Below, piece after piece: positions 18,902-34,915 of a stretch of DNA of 64,000 nucleotides; the stretch's first letter is position 1; each line of letters opens with the position of its first letter. Below the pieces are notes generated by a model that was not told where the DNA came from, ran no database searches, and saw only the letters and a list, made by a program, of their open reading frames with translations. Both the position numbers and the translations under genes were made by a program. This DNA is from Ficedula albicollis (lineage: Eukaryota; Chordata; Aves; Passeriformes; Muscicapidae), in the NCBI RefSeq assembly GCF_000247815.1, contig NC_021692.1, positions 2,139,317-2,203,316 of the forward strand, given 5' to 3'.

Positions 18902-21521
18902 ATGAGTGCAGCCCTGCAGGTGACAGCATTCGGGCTCACTCTTCTCTCAACACTCTTCCTGCTCCTGGCCACGTGCACGGACTGCTGGATGGTCAATGCT
19001 GATGACAGCTTGGAGGTGAGCAGAGAAATCACCTGGAAGGTGAGCAGAGTAGCCACTTTTAAGATGAGCATCATCCTCAAGGTAAGCAGGTGAGAGCAAG
19101 GTGGGTGCCTTGCCATCCATGAGGTTGCACCATGTTTCCACAGGCTTGGAAAAGGGACACGGTGGGACAAACCCACTGCTTTTTGAGTTGAAGCATTAGA
19201 CAATTACAGAGATAGAGGGATGGAACAGGAGAAAACAGTGAGCAGGTATGGGCAGGGAGTCTAGGTGTAGTGGTGGAAGCCTGAGACCTGCCCTGCTGGG
19301 CTGGGAGATCCATGGGAAGCTGGGGAGACTCTGGTGCATTTTGCATGAGTGCCTTTCTCCTGCTTGCAGGTAAGTCACAGGTGCCGGGGCCTTTGGAGAG
19401 AGTGTGTCACCAACATGCAGGATGGGGTCAGGACCTGTGACCAGTATGACTCCATTCTGGCTGACCACCCAGGTGAGATGACCTGGCCTGGAGGCATTTC
19501 TTAAGTTCACAGCTCAGAGTCTTCTGGAAAGGGAAGTGGGACAGTGATTTTCATTGCACCAAGCTGCCCTTTGTCAGTCAGTCACACCAGCCTAGGACTG
19601 CTCTTGGTCTCTTGCCCCAATAGCCTTGGCACCAACTCAGGCTCAGTCAGACCTGCCATGGGGTCATCAGGCAGGAAAGAGGCTGTGGAGCTGTGCCACC
19701 TCGTGACAAACATGTTCCAGCACGTAGAGCTGAGGACTTGCAGCCCACCATGCTTCAGGCAGAGCAAGGACCATTCCCACTGGCCAAGGACTCATGCCCA
19801 CAGCTCAGGGTCAGACACGTCAGGGTAGAGACATTTCTTCTGACCTGCACAGGGCACATCAAGCCCTGCAGAGGGAACCCTTGTGTTGGGTCATGACATG
19901 GAACAGCACAGATTCAGGCAGTGGAGAAGGAAAGTATTTGGTATGGACTAAGGGGGGCCGCCAGCTTGCTCTGGGGAGAATGGAGCTTTGCAGGGCACAA
20001 TCCCATCACAGCTGGTGATGTGATCCATGCCAGCTCTTGTTTTTCACTGCTATATTGACATTTGCTGTTGGAGGAAACTTGGAGGAAAAAAACAGTGTGG
20101 ACAGCAGTGTCTTCTGTTCAAGAATGGCTTGAGCAGACGACCACATACCAGATGCTGATGGGTATACCTTGAGCTGTTTGGTTTCTTGAGCTGGTCTAAT
20201 AATGGCTTTAAGTCCTTATTAAGTTTCTGATGAGTTTGTTGAGCACCTTCCCTTGGCCCATGGCAGGGATGGAATTGGTAGGTTTCAGTGAGATGGCCAC
20301 TGGTGAGCTGGGTGGCTCTGAAAAGGACACGGGCAGAAATCTGGAGTGGAGAGACTTGTTCCTCTGATTGTTCCTCATTCCCATTTCTGGTTGTTTTTAC
20401 CTTCCCTGCCCAGTGAAGATCGTGGTGACACGGACCCTGATGATCACAGCAGATCTCCTGGCTGGCCTGGCTTTGGCTACACTGGTCCTTGGGCTCGACT
20501 GCATCACGTTCTTCAAGGAAGATCCTGGTGTCAAACTGAAGATGTGCTATGGAGCTGGAGCCATGCTCGGCGCTGGCAGTGCGTGGCTGGAAGCAGACAG
20601 ACCTCATGTCCCACAGGGAGCTGGGGAGCATGGGGAGCCAGCAGCACCCCTCCCAGGGGCTTGGGGAGTGTGGGTGGTTCTATGGTTCTTTTTAACAAGC
20701 CCCATTCCTCCTAGGCATGCTGGGGCTCACAGGCTCTGTGTGGTATGCAGTGGATGTCTACATGGAGAGGGCCATGCTGGTGTCACACAATATATTCCTG
20801 GGAGTCCACTATGACTTTGGGTGGTCCTGCTGGCTGGGAATGGCTGGCTCCACTGGCTGCTTTGTGGCATCTGTCCTGCTGACCTGCTGCCTCTATGCCT
20901 ACACAGGTCAGTCCGTCTCATTCCACGCCATCCTATCTCAAGTAGCTTTTTGCCCTGCAGGGGTAAGGGGTGAAGGACCAGCTCAGGGGGCACAGGGGCT
21001 TCTTGCAGGGTCCAGCCGAACCAAGGGGGACCCCTCTGTGTCCAGCCTGTGCCTCTTGGATGGGGAAGCTACACAAGGGCCCCATAAACCCTATAAGGGC
21101 ATGAAAAGGGTGCAGGGGTCCATCACATCTGTGGGCCTCCAGGTCCTGGTGAAGGTGTGCTGATGTTCCCTCAAAGCAGAGCTGTGCTAGAGCTGAATCC
21201 CTGTCAGCCAAAGCCTGAGCCAGTGGCTGCAGGGATGTGCTGGTTGAAAAACAGCTCCACCACCACATTGGGCAGGTGATGATGTCATCTCCATCCTTGT
21301 GCCTGGTCCCATGGGAGGGAATTTAACCCTGCTGGCTGTCCATTTCTCCTGCTGTGTCCCCAGGCTGTGGCAGTCCCAAGTCACCCTGTAACTGCCAGCC
21401 CTGACACATCCTCAACTCTTTCCTGCCAGCCCCCAGCAGCCGCTGTCAGCCCCAGAGGCATCCCCAGCCCCAGGGCCGAACAGGCACCAGCAAGATGTAT
21501 GCCATGGATTCCCGTGTGTGA
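18902..21521 (+). CDS. CLDN16: claudin-16-type claudin, five coding exons
   Basis: Coding exons 18902-19015, 19370-19472, 20414-20578, 20715-20906 and 21430-21521 total 666 bases, 221 aa, all GT/AG with matching phases. Residues 24-38 ([15 protein letters not shown]) and the loop GLWRECV...[14 protein letters not shown] are the claudin-16 first extracellular segment, rich in acidic residues as expected of a cation pore. [25 protein letters not shown] and [12 protein letters not shown] also match claudin-16. The tail ends KMYAMDSRV, like the human KMYAVDTRV with its PDZ-binding TRV. An acceptor (CCCTTGCAG) eight bases before the ATG implies an upstream exon, so a longer N-terminus is possible. 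Human CLDN16 lies beside CLDN1 on 3q28, so finding it next to CLDN19 is unexpected. This may be a paralogue rather than the orthologue. Confidence 0.9.
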
Positions 21522-21600
21522 TGGCCAGCAGCACCTCCTGCAGCTGATACGGGACATCTCCCTGCCAGCCCGACCCCATTAAAGCACTAGCACCTGTACT
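21522..21600 (+). terminator. CLDN16: poly(A) signal of the claudin-16-type gene
   Basis: ATTAAA at 21578-21583, 57 bases after the stop, gives a very short 3'UTR. Confidence 0.6.
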
Positions 21601-23580
21601 GAGACATTTCTGCTTCCAGGCTCTGACACAGCCAACTGGCTGCTAAAAGTGAGGGCAGTGCAGCAGCCAGCCAGGGAAGGGATTTTTCCCTACTTCCAGC
21701 CAGGTTTCATGAAAATAAATTCCAGAAAGTGTTGCTTTAAGAAAAGATGTCCCTGTTCCCTGGGAAAGCTCTCAGGGCACGGAGGGAAGTTGCTCCTCTG
21801 CCATTGCTCAGCCCATGCTTGGGGGAATTCAGTGGGAAGCCTTTTCTGCACAGAGCAGCACTGACTCCATGTGGCTGGTTCCTTGGTTCCTCCCACACCA
21901 ACCCCACTGAAAACAAAGGGTGGTACAAGGTTTGTGCTCAAAAACTGGGTAAAACCAGGAGTCTGGAACACTTAGTTACCAATGTTTTCATGAGGGTCCT
22001 GAAGGAACATCAAAGCCATACACACCAAACACAAAAAGGTGAGTCAATCTGAAGCCTGATGGAGATGCTCTACCAGCAGAGTGGGATTTTTGAGTTCACA
22101 CAAAACGTGAATTCTGTTTTCCAAGTGAATTATCTTTCAGCACTTAGGTAAACTATTACCAACCACTCAATCCCCACCACCCTCAATTACTGAGTGCTGG
22201 TTTTGGCCTCAATCCCCCACCTCTCACCCCAAGCTAAGCACACAGACACCATCTCACACAGGGAAACCAAGCAGCAGCTCCCCAGCACTGTCACCCTGAG
22301 GCAGAAGGCCCAAGCAGATGGTGCAGCAGGGGCACAGCCAGTACCCAAAACAGGTGTGAAGACTGCAGTCCCCCTCCTGCAGCCCAGCCAGGCTGCCAAG
22401 CACCTGCATGCAGAACCTAGAGGAGATGTAAGGGTCCTCCTGAGCCATCTGCCGCCTCACATGAAGCCAAAAGGCAGCAGAGCTGTTGTTTATTGCAGGT
22501 TCTCACACTTCTGCCAGCCAGCATGTCCTGGGAAAATCTGTCCCTGTCATCAGCAACAGCCCAGGGACCTGGGGAAAGAGAAAATCCAAACACTGAGTGA
22601 CAGAATGGAGCAGAGATGAGATTTTGCTGTCAAACAGCAGTGTCTGGAGGGCAGGATGCTCACAGATGGCACAGCCAGGGAATGGGCAGTTGGGAACATT
22701 AGAAGGTGCTTGGAGAGAGCAAAGCCTGGAGCTTTGGGACTGGGGTGATTGGGACACTGGAGGCCACAGGAAAAATCATTAAGAGCACAGAGTTCACTAG
22801 TATGTGCAAAGGTCCCAAAAGCTGCCATTGCACAGCCACCCTCTCCTGCAGGTGCTCTGCAGTGGCTCTGAGGGGTGTGGTGTTGTCAGAGCATGGCACA
22901 GCTGGGCACAGACAAAGGGGAGCCCCAGGAGGGGGCAGCCCCCACTCACCAGGTTCTTACTAGGCAATGGGGTGCAGCCACAGCCAGTTTTGGCATGAGG
23001 CACAGCACAGCTCCATGCTGCTGCACCCCTGGGACACAGCTGGCCCTGCAGTGCACTCGAGCAATTGTGCTATAGCACAGCCCCAGTGACAAGTTTGGGA
23101 TTTTTTGGAATCTAGAACCTGGCACAAGTTCCCCAGAGCAGCTGTGGCTGCCCCATCCCTGGAAGCGCTCAGGCCAGCTTGGACAGGCCTTGGAACAGCC
23201 TGGGATGGTGGAAGGTGTCCCTGCCCCACTGACAGGGTATGGGATATGGGGAGCTTAAAGTTCCTCCCTCCAACCCAAACCAGTGTGGGATTCTACCATT
23301 GCTGTGCTGTAGTCCAGCAAGGACACAGCCAAGCTGTTGCAGCAAACAGCTCCTGCAACACTGGGCAGGCACCAGGCACTCCCACCCCTCTGTGCCTGCC
23401 CATCCTTCTCCAACGGGACTCAATTGCATCTTCATTGGTTTTCTTACTTCAATTTTTCTGTTTTACCCCAGCACCCTGTATGCCCAAAGAGTAAAGCAGT
23501 CATTTTTCTTCCCAAGCTTTTTACAAACACTTAGAAGCCTTTCACACAGAAGTAGGTTTAAAACACTTAAGCACACGTGG
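21601..23580. other. intergenic DNA between convergent claudin and YBX1 ends
   Basis: No gene was recognised. A sense CR1 3' fragment occupies about 23110-23298 (GCTGTGGCTGCCCCATCCCT, then GGAAGGTGTCCCTGCC and CCTCCCTCCAACCCAAACCA). Confidence 0.6.
23110..23298 (+). mobile_element. CR1 LINE 3' fragment
   Basis: Carries the ordered CR1 words CCCCATCCCTGGAAG, GGAAGGTGTCCCTGCC and TCCAACCCAAACCA, and ends near GGGATTCTA. Confidence 0.8.
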
Positions 23581-23956
23581 TAACTCTTTAAGACCTTTAT
23601 TAACAGATGCTTGCAGTTTGACTTGAAAAAATCAGGCGTATATTTCATACAAATTAAAAATGAGGTTCTTAAAAATCTCAACGTGACCAGATATGAAACA
23701 ATTTACAAACTTTTAAAGGTATATTGAGAAAAAACAGGCTTTTAAAAAACGTGTTTATCATTTCCAAAAAGAGAATTCTTTAGGTAAAAATAATAAAAAC
23801 CCCATGCTGCATAGATAATGCAGATAGTTCTAGTAATCTGGTCAACAGCAAAAAGCAAGCACTTAAGGTCTTCAGTTCCAATTCTTTTGTTCATTTCTTA
23901 TTGCTGGAATTTCATTTTCTTCTTCATTTCTTAAAGTCTTTTCTTTGATGACTAAA
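23581..23956 (-). other. YBX1: YBX1 terminal 3'UTR exon (exon 8)
   Basis: The reverse complement closely follows the human YBX1 3'UTR as remembered: it starts TTTAGTCATCAAAG after a TTTTTCAG acceptor, passes CATTATCTATGCAGCATGGG, and ends near AATAAA (plus-strand TTTATT at 23596-23601). The exon is wholly non-coding; the stop codon lies in the previous exon. The YB-1 3'UTR is known to bind YB-1 protein and poly(A)-binding protein for self-regulation, which fits its strong conservation. Confidence 0.9.
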
Positions 23957-24568
23957 CTGAAAAAGAGGAGAAAAAAAAAAAAAAAGGCTGATCAGACAGG
24001 TGACACAGGGTTACAGGAGTGCTTTGCCTACCAAGACTCACCTGCAACATGGAAATTCACCCCAAGCTGCCTGTCTCAAGCTCAGAGGCCAACTCTTACC
24101 AGCCACTGCTCCTTGTCAGCCCCACCCCAGCCCCCTGCAACCACAGCAGCCACCCTCCCACAGGACCAATGCCAAGGACTCCAAAGAGAGCAGTCAGGCA
24201 ACTTAAACCCAAAGGGATCCCTCTGCTCATGGGCAGGGCTGCTGCCACCAGGCTCTGCTGACATTCAGCCACTGCTCAGAGCACAGAAATGAAACCCAGT
24301 ATTCTCCAGTGCTACCAGGCAGCAAAAGGAATCAAGGTGCCATTGTGGCATCCTTTTGAAGCCCATGTTCTAAGAATTCATCCAGGAGGTGTTGACCACA
24401 AAGATGAATACCAGGATACACCAAATGTTCACCCAAAGTGCAGAGATCACTGCACTGCCTGGACAGTGACTGAATGATCCATCTGCAACATGAAGCACTC
24501 CATGCAGAGCAAGTCACCAAACTCCACAGCTGGTAGAGGCTGCAGCTGCTGCCAATACTGAGCCCCTC

Positions 24569-25203
<635 letters not shown>

Positions 25204-26084
25204 AGCGCCTGCCAATACTGAGCCCTTCTCCCAGCTCAACTCCTCCAGCCCCTGTCCATCCCATCAGTGTGAGCACTCAGTCTGCCCCCACTACAGCCTA
25301 AAGGCCTCTTCCACTTTCCTTCCCTCCAGGTAATGAGCAAGCAGCAAGTGACAAAAGGAATGGGATACATACACGGGTGACAAGAAATACAGAACAAGTA
25401 GAGTCCTGGCAATGAAAATATTCCCAAATTAGCAGAACTGTCCCTCAGGAGTCAGCACCAAAGAAGCCCCAACTGCAGACAGGCTCCCTTGCAACTAACC
25501 CAGCCTTTGGTCCCTGCCCTGCACACAACCCTCCGGAGCCCACACCTCAGCACTGCAACACAGCTCCTCATTCTCTGACAAAAAGCACCATTTTCTACTG
25601 TTTTTTCCAGCACTTTGATTAGATAAAAAGCTGCTCCTGAGACACTCCTGCTAATTCCACATCACCTTTATAGAAATTGATGCTGAGGTCTCAGTGCCAT
25701 CCCCTCCCTTTGTAGGGACTCAGCTCAGGCACTGATGGAGGCAGGTAAATCCCAGCACGTGCTTCTGACTACTCTGAAGCCTTTACACTTGCACTGCTTC
25801 AATTTCTGAATGAGCAGAGACTGCTGTACACCTGAACTACCACACACAGCCAAGATTTAAAGTGTAACAGCATTCCATCAATGACAATTAAAGCTTGTAA
25901 CTAAGTCCTCCCAATTAGCTGGCATTGACACAACAAAGCAGATGGACACAGATCTGCACTCACACATCAGTTACAGCACCCAAGAGCCCAAACCTTGCAA
26001 GGCACAAACACAAAGCCACAGAAGCAGAGGCATCCCTGGCCCTGCTGACGCACCCGGATGATGGTAGAGATGTTAAGCCGGTGT

Positions 26085-29000
26085 TTACTCAGCCCCGCCC
26101 TGCTCAGCCTCGGGAGCGGACGTGTTCTCAGCTGCTGGTTCGGCTGTCTTCGTCTCTTTGCCATCTTGTGGTTTAGGGTTCTCTGGGCGTCTGCGTCGGT
26201 AGTTGAAATTACGGCGGTACCGACGTTGAGGTGGCTGCTGACTTTGGGTTTCATCCCCTTGGTTCTCTTTATCTTCTTCATTTCCATCCTCTCTGGGCTG
26301 TCTTTGACGAGGAGGACCCCTGAAAGTCAAGCTAGGCTTTAACCATGCAGCACCTGAGCATGGCCATGTCCCGGCTCTGCTGCTCAGCAAGGCCGGGAGC
26401 AGCAGCTCGCTGCAGCCTACCTGCGGAACCTTGGTCTGTAACCCCGGTACATGTTTTGCCTGACTGGTCTGCCGTCTCCTGCACCCTGGTTGTCAGCACC
26501 CTGCAAGACATCAGGCCACAGACCCCTCAGCCCCAACCAGAAATGTGCCAACTCCACAGCTTGTCACGCTGTGAGGGAGGAGCTGGAAGGTTGTCACTTC
26601 AGTCAAGGTGGACAGCAGATCTAGGGAACAGGCGGGCACACGATGAACAATCTTCCAGTTAATCACACAAACTGAAACGCTCTGCTTTTTAGAAGCTGTA
26701 ACACGAAGACCTTCAGCTACTTCATTTCACATTACTACCAAACCTTACCAAAATCATCTGGAGTACCTACAAGAAGTGTCAAATGTGCATCCCATCACCC
26801 TGCTCCATAGCAACCAAGCCCGTTTAGCATCATGTCAGGCAAGTGTTACCTCCACTATCTCTCCCTGAACGGGAGGGTTGGTGTATTGTGGACGACGCCC
26901 GTAGGGCCTACGCATATAGTAAGGTGGGTACCGCCGCCTGCGATAGGGACGGCGCTGCTGGCCTTGGCCTTCTGGGATGTTCTCTGCTCCTTCGTTCTTT
27001 TCCCCACTCTCACTGTTCTGATAGTTTTGCTGGTAGTTGCGTGGAGGACCCCTACGACGTGGATATCGTCTGTAATGGTTACGATCTGCTGCGTATTTAC
27101 TGCCCTGCACTGGAACTCCACCAGGTCCTGTGACATTGGCTGCCTCCGCGCCCTAGAGAGTGGAAACAGCATTAGGGATACAGTCACCATCCCACAGCTA
27201 CAGCACAACACTCTAGCACTGAGCAACGATTTACATCCACATTGTGAAGAAATGAAAAACCATTCACCTCCTTGGATGTCATGAGGCATCAACTCAAACC
27301 ACAGGCACCACACCAAAGCCTGCAATCTGAGTTTTCCATGAGCACTCTGACACCCAAAAGATGTGTTTACCTTTTCTCCCTCAACCACATCAAACTCCAC
27401 GGTCTCTCCATCTCCTACGCTGCGGAGGTACTTCCTGGGGTTATTCTTCTTTATGGCAGTCTAACAACACAACAGTGCAGGCACAGCATAAGAATACAAA
27501 GGAAGAATTTTTTTTTTTTTTAAGATTACTAAATACTCAATTTCTTTATCTTAGGAGAAAGACCTGTACTCCTGAAAAAGCAAGCGAATCATCGGGAAAA
27601 TCCAGGAAGTCAGAAAATGTACCTGTATTACAGTCTGTACTATCTGAAATCTGCAAAGCTTTACCATTGACTGGAAGCACCTCTCAACATGCTGTCTGCA
27701 GGCTATAAAGGCAGCTTGAAAACAAAGGGGAGAACTCCCACACCACACTGGCTCAAGGATTCCTAATCAGAGTTAAAGATTCAACATCACTATGATAGTT
27801 ACGCATTCCTCTGAAGCCTATACACCAATAATTTCCAGCCATTATTTCCCACACAGCACAAAGTATGTGCTCCATACTCTGTAAACATAAAAATGGCCAA
27901 GTATCAAGAGATCTCCTCCAAGGCTTCCAACACCAAAGTTTCTACTACAGGACTAACCAATTAATCCTGAATCTACTCCAGTCCTGCACAAGGATTGGCC
28001 TTTTCCAAGTGTTAGCACCAGACAATCCTCTGTATCAGTGGCCACTTGTCAAACATCATTACTAGAACAGACTCAGTTTTCAGTGCTCTGCAGCACTGGA
28101 TGAGAGCTTCAAGAGACAAGTTAATACTCAATACACACCATGCTCAGCCATGCTCTGCTTGTCAAACACTTTAACTGAAGGGGAACAAAAGTGTAACTTT
28201 AACATAAATACCTGCCACACAATTTTATTAGATTTTTTGCCCCTAAACTGAACAAAATCGATGGAAAAACATGCCCACAAATAACAGTAACTTTAAGGAA
28301 AGCCCTATTACAATAGCAGCCAGTCCAACAGCTTTTTGTGACACCTGAGCTATGTAACAGGAATGGAGAAAAGCATGCACAGCTATAAGTTCTCAAACAA
28401 CCTGGTTTCTTTCAGATTAGAGCCCTATACTGTTTTACTGTAAAAAATATTACACTAGAACAAATCACGACCAAATTGTTATTTCAGAAAGACAGACAGT
28501 AGCTCCATGGCAAGTCCTGTAACACATCCAGTAAGTCAAGGTCACTCACAGGTGACTCTACTTGCCAATTGGGTGTGAAAGCTTCCCCTCAGGATATGTA
28601 TAACCTCTCACAAAGCAGTGCCTCTAAAGGCTGGTGATTCAGACAAAGAACAAGCAAGGAGCTGAGAGATGATAAACACAAAACACTTTCCAGGCATTGC
28701 TTTTCCCCTTCCTTCGTGTTAACATCATCAGCACATCCCTAACCCGAGACAAAGAATGACCCACGGACTCCCTAAATACCAGAAGTAAACCAGGCTCTAC
28801 TAAGAATTCTTTGTAGGTTGCTTACTAATGAGCTACTGAGACAGAAGGAGCAAAAAGCAAATTGCTGGCCACAGACAGGCTTGCAATTAAGACAAGGAAC
28901 TGAACTGAGGCAAACCTGCTCCATGAAGAAAGACACAGGTGTGATGTGCAGTCTTGGTCTATTTTCCAGAGGCTTACCTGTTTGTCAAACATTATATCTA

Positions 29001-29491
29001 AGGATATATATGAATTAAATTGAAAAGCCTAAAATGTTTATAGAGTTTCACGGAAAGCCTAGAGCAATAAAATACAGAATTTTGCCTAGGAAAAGAAGAG
29101 CTTCATTGGCACTTCATCCCTCAGTTCAATTAATTTCTCTCCCTACTGCAACCTTTTCATTGAACTTTATTTCCAGATGCTCTACCACTGTATGAATCCA
29201 CAAGGTGACTGGATCCAAGCAGTTATCCCCAAGCCATGCTGGCAGCCAGTGCTATTCTCATCACTGCACACCATCAGCCCACTCAGCCAATGTGCAAAAC
29301 CCTAAAATGCAAGCAGGCTCTATTTGCAATTCAACCAAGAATCAGATGTGTGTTCAAGTAACAGTGAAAATGAAAGGCTCTTCCACAACTTCAATCCTAC
29401 TTAAATGGGTCAGGCACAGTCAATTGGGAATATGTTTCAGTTTCAAGGAAACCTTACCTGATGGACAAAAACATCTTCCTTGGTGTCATTC
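26085..29491 (-). CDS. YBX1: Y-box binding protein 1 (YB-1), visible exons 3-7
   Basis: Cold-shock-domain protein that packages mRNA and regulates translation, splicing and stress responses. Exons in transcript order: 29491-29458 (34 bases, [11 protein letters not shown]), 27460-27371, 27152-26850, 26500-26421 and 26319-26054 with the stop at 26087-26085. The cold-shock domain part is [20 protein letters not shown] followed by [10 protein letters not shown]. The C-terminal domain has the expected alternating basic and acidic blocks ([60 protein letters not shown]) and ends EAEQGGAE. Phases agree throughout. Exon 2 (human VLGTVKWFNVRNGYGFINR) was searched for between 29.5 and 32.7 kb and not found; exon 1 is also missing. 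Both may lie within the 1983-base poly-C tract at 32732-34714. The stop is only 31 bases before the last exon junction, so it should not trigger nonsense-mediated decay. Confidence 0.96.
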
Positions 29492-32400
29492 CTGCAAGAC
29501 AACAGGAAATTGAAATTCGTGAATAAAATGCACAGTAAATCAAAAATGCAGTTGTTTGGTACAGAGCCAAAATGCAGATGTATCATAACAGGCTTTGAGC
29601 ATTACTCCTCAACATGCTCTCAACTAGTTCCCATCAGCTTACTGTGTGTAGGAAGGAGATAGCAGGCAGCTTACACAAAGTGCAAAGCACATGCTGAAGG
29701 TTCAGTAAGGCACTCACTGCTGCACACCTCTCTATCCTTCACATCCCATCAATGGAGATGTTTGAACACCTGACAGGGACCACACACTCCTTCCCTGCAG
29801 TGTTCTGTGGGAGATTGGCTACTGCAGCTTTTGGAAGCAGCTCTGCCCTTGCCACTGGAGCCTCTCATGCCCTGAGCCTCAATGTTTCACTCACCTAAGG
29901 AACAGCAACACCAGCTGTCCATGAAGGCAGCTCAGTCAATCAAGCCTTGGTCCCCCCTCTCAAGAAACAGGAAACAGCTCAGGTCTCTATCTGTAAGGAC
30001 CAGGAGCACCCAGCCCCAGCACGACCCTGGGAGAGCTTCCACAACTGCCAGGAGCCCCAACAACCACAGCTCAGTACCAGCCTCACTCAGAAGTTTCTAC
30101 TCTGCTCTGAAGAGGTCCAACAGAGATACCCTCGCACTGCTTAGAGCTGCACAAGCCACGTTCCCCACTCCTGAAGCATCCTGAAGCTCCCATCACACCA
30201 ACCCACCCTTACTGCAGTGTAAGTTTCATTGCTGCATGGAAAAGTTTGAATCAACAGCAAAGTGGCTTTTATTTCCTAGAATGACTGGTTAAAGACAGAA
30301 GCAAGCTTGTGTGAAAACATGCTCTGAACTGGAGTGCTCATAGCTAGTGGTAACAGAATACTTGGGTTGGTTTTTAATAAGATAAAGCCAGGTGCTCCTC
30401 ACCCTGGCTTAAAAAAGTAAGAATTGACAATTAAACCTCTTCCAGAACTCCACCCAAGCTACAGCCATTCTGTCAGACATCACCAGTAAAAATAAGTCCC
30501 CTTGTTTCCTCTTGAAATTGATGCCTATAGACCTCAAAGGTTACTGGAAGAGGCAGCCAAAAGGCAGCAGAGACATTCTGATCTCATCTCCAAAGCCCCA
30601 GGATCCAGCACCCAGAAGCCCTTGCAAAGCCAAAGCTGAAAGACTCTTCTTCAAAACACGTCCAAAACGCTGAAAACTTTCACAAGACAACAGTAACACG
30701 TTTCTAGTAAAAATGCTGAGCACCTTCCTTCATCCTCAGCTGAAAAACACTGGCAGGAAGTGTTCATCCACAAGTGTGGATGCCTTGTACTTCTGCCCAA
30801 GTTCAATTCTGGACAACCAGACCAGACACTTGTTTTTAATATCCTTTTTCAAAACTGTTTCCATTCAAGAGGACATGGGAGTTTTGGCCCGACAACTGAC
30901 TGGGTCACAGAGAGCTCAGTGAGTCAAGTGAAAAACACACCAGGCCATTTCACAGCCTCACACAGCAGCCACACCACTCCCAATGCTGCATTCCAGCAAG
31001 CACATCTGGAAGCAGCGAGCATGCAGTCATGTGGACAGGACCATCACTTTTGCAAATAAAATTTGGAAGGGTACAAGAGAAACACCCATTCTGAAGGCTG
31101 AACAAGTCACTTAGCTGATCTTTGTACTACACCACTCTTCCATTCACATCTTTTATCCACTAGAATATATTGGACAAAAGGAAAGAGACAAGCAGACACA
31201 TTAAGAAGATGGCAACTCCAGCAGGGCACAAATACCACACCAGACAGTGCAGCTCCAGTTCTGGTACAGACCAAGCCAGCAGCTTTTGCACATCTACTTG
31301 TTATTTTGGCAAACAACCATCAAAAACACAGAATTCAAACTCCTTCCTATTTTGGAACACAATCACACTTCTAACATTAAAAACGCACAGAAAATACCTG
31401 AAGTGAGCATGCACCTACATCAAAGCTCATTTCAGTTCCAAAGTCTCATTTTATCTGAAAGCACACCTGGCTAAAGCAGAGCCATGCAAGGGCAGGAGCT
31501 CGTGCACAGCTTCCCTGCAGCCAGGCAAAGATTCCAGAGCTGAGGAAATGTCCTCCCCTTCAGTTACCAGGCTCTAATCTCTTGATAATACGAGATCATG
31601 CTGGGTTTCTCATTACAAATGGCAACCTCAGGGATTAAACAGCTGCCAAAGTAATGACTGGGGAAGCTACTCGGATGTCTCAACTAGCTGCTGATGCTTC
31701 CCTGCTTGACTGACATCACAGAACATTTTCACTACTGAGGGAACAGGAAAAGCCTTCCCTCGAGGTGGGGTTTGTGGCTGGGACTTGGGAGGCGTTTCCA
31801 AGGCCAGAGACACGACAGCTCCCGGCACTGGTGACTGCACGACACCGGGGGCTGAAGCATGGTGTGAACAATGCAAACTGGGCAGACTGGGAGGCAAGTT
31901 TGTAAAGCTGCAGACAAAAAAACCAATTCAGGAGCTTGACAGATCATTCATGCTAGCTCACAAAGTAACAGGCAGTTCAAAACGGCAATGTTTAAACCAA
32001 ATACAAACAAAAAGGTCAAATAATAACACTACACTTGCTAGCCTAAAGGGAGATTCCCCAGTTTTCGGCCACATTCAGAGACTGGGGAGTTTAAATAACA
32101 TCAATTAAGGGAAACAGCTCTGGCAACACTCCGGGGAGGCCTCCCCAACCAATGGGGCCATAAATTGCCTATTTTTAAAAAACTTGTTTGCAGAGCACTT
32201 CCTCTCCCTGACAGACCTACTTTAGGTATTTACACAACTCCCAAAGTGTTCAAATTATTCTTTCACATCAACTACTATCATAAAAAGAACCTTCTAGGCA
32301 CTTGTTTCATGAGACCCATCCATACACCTCAGCGTGGCATTAGACCGTGTGAATTGTGCTCCTTTGGCTGTTCCCACATGTTGAGGGTGTCCTCATTACA

Positions 32401-32731
32401 GCATGTTTTAACTAACAAGTGCTCAAAGCCATTTTTGCTTGCACTGACTGCACTTCACACAGGAATTTAAATAAATACTGTGTGTGCTGACAGCCAGTAC
32501 ACTTAAGGGAAAAAAACCCAACCCAAAACACTATGAAAGAAAGGACCATAACGTAAGACACATCGAGACGCTTCCAGAGCGCGGCTCTTACCCAGATTAA
32601 AAGACTCAAAAGCCAACCAGGGACCAAAACCCCGGGGTGGAGAAAGGGAGCATCTCAGCAGCTCCTTCTGCCGAGCGGGGCTGAGGCGCCGAGGCCCGGC
32701 CGCCCCCCGCCCGCCTGTCACCCGCGCCGCG

Positions 32732-34915
<2,184 letters not shown>

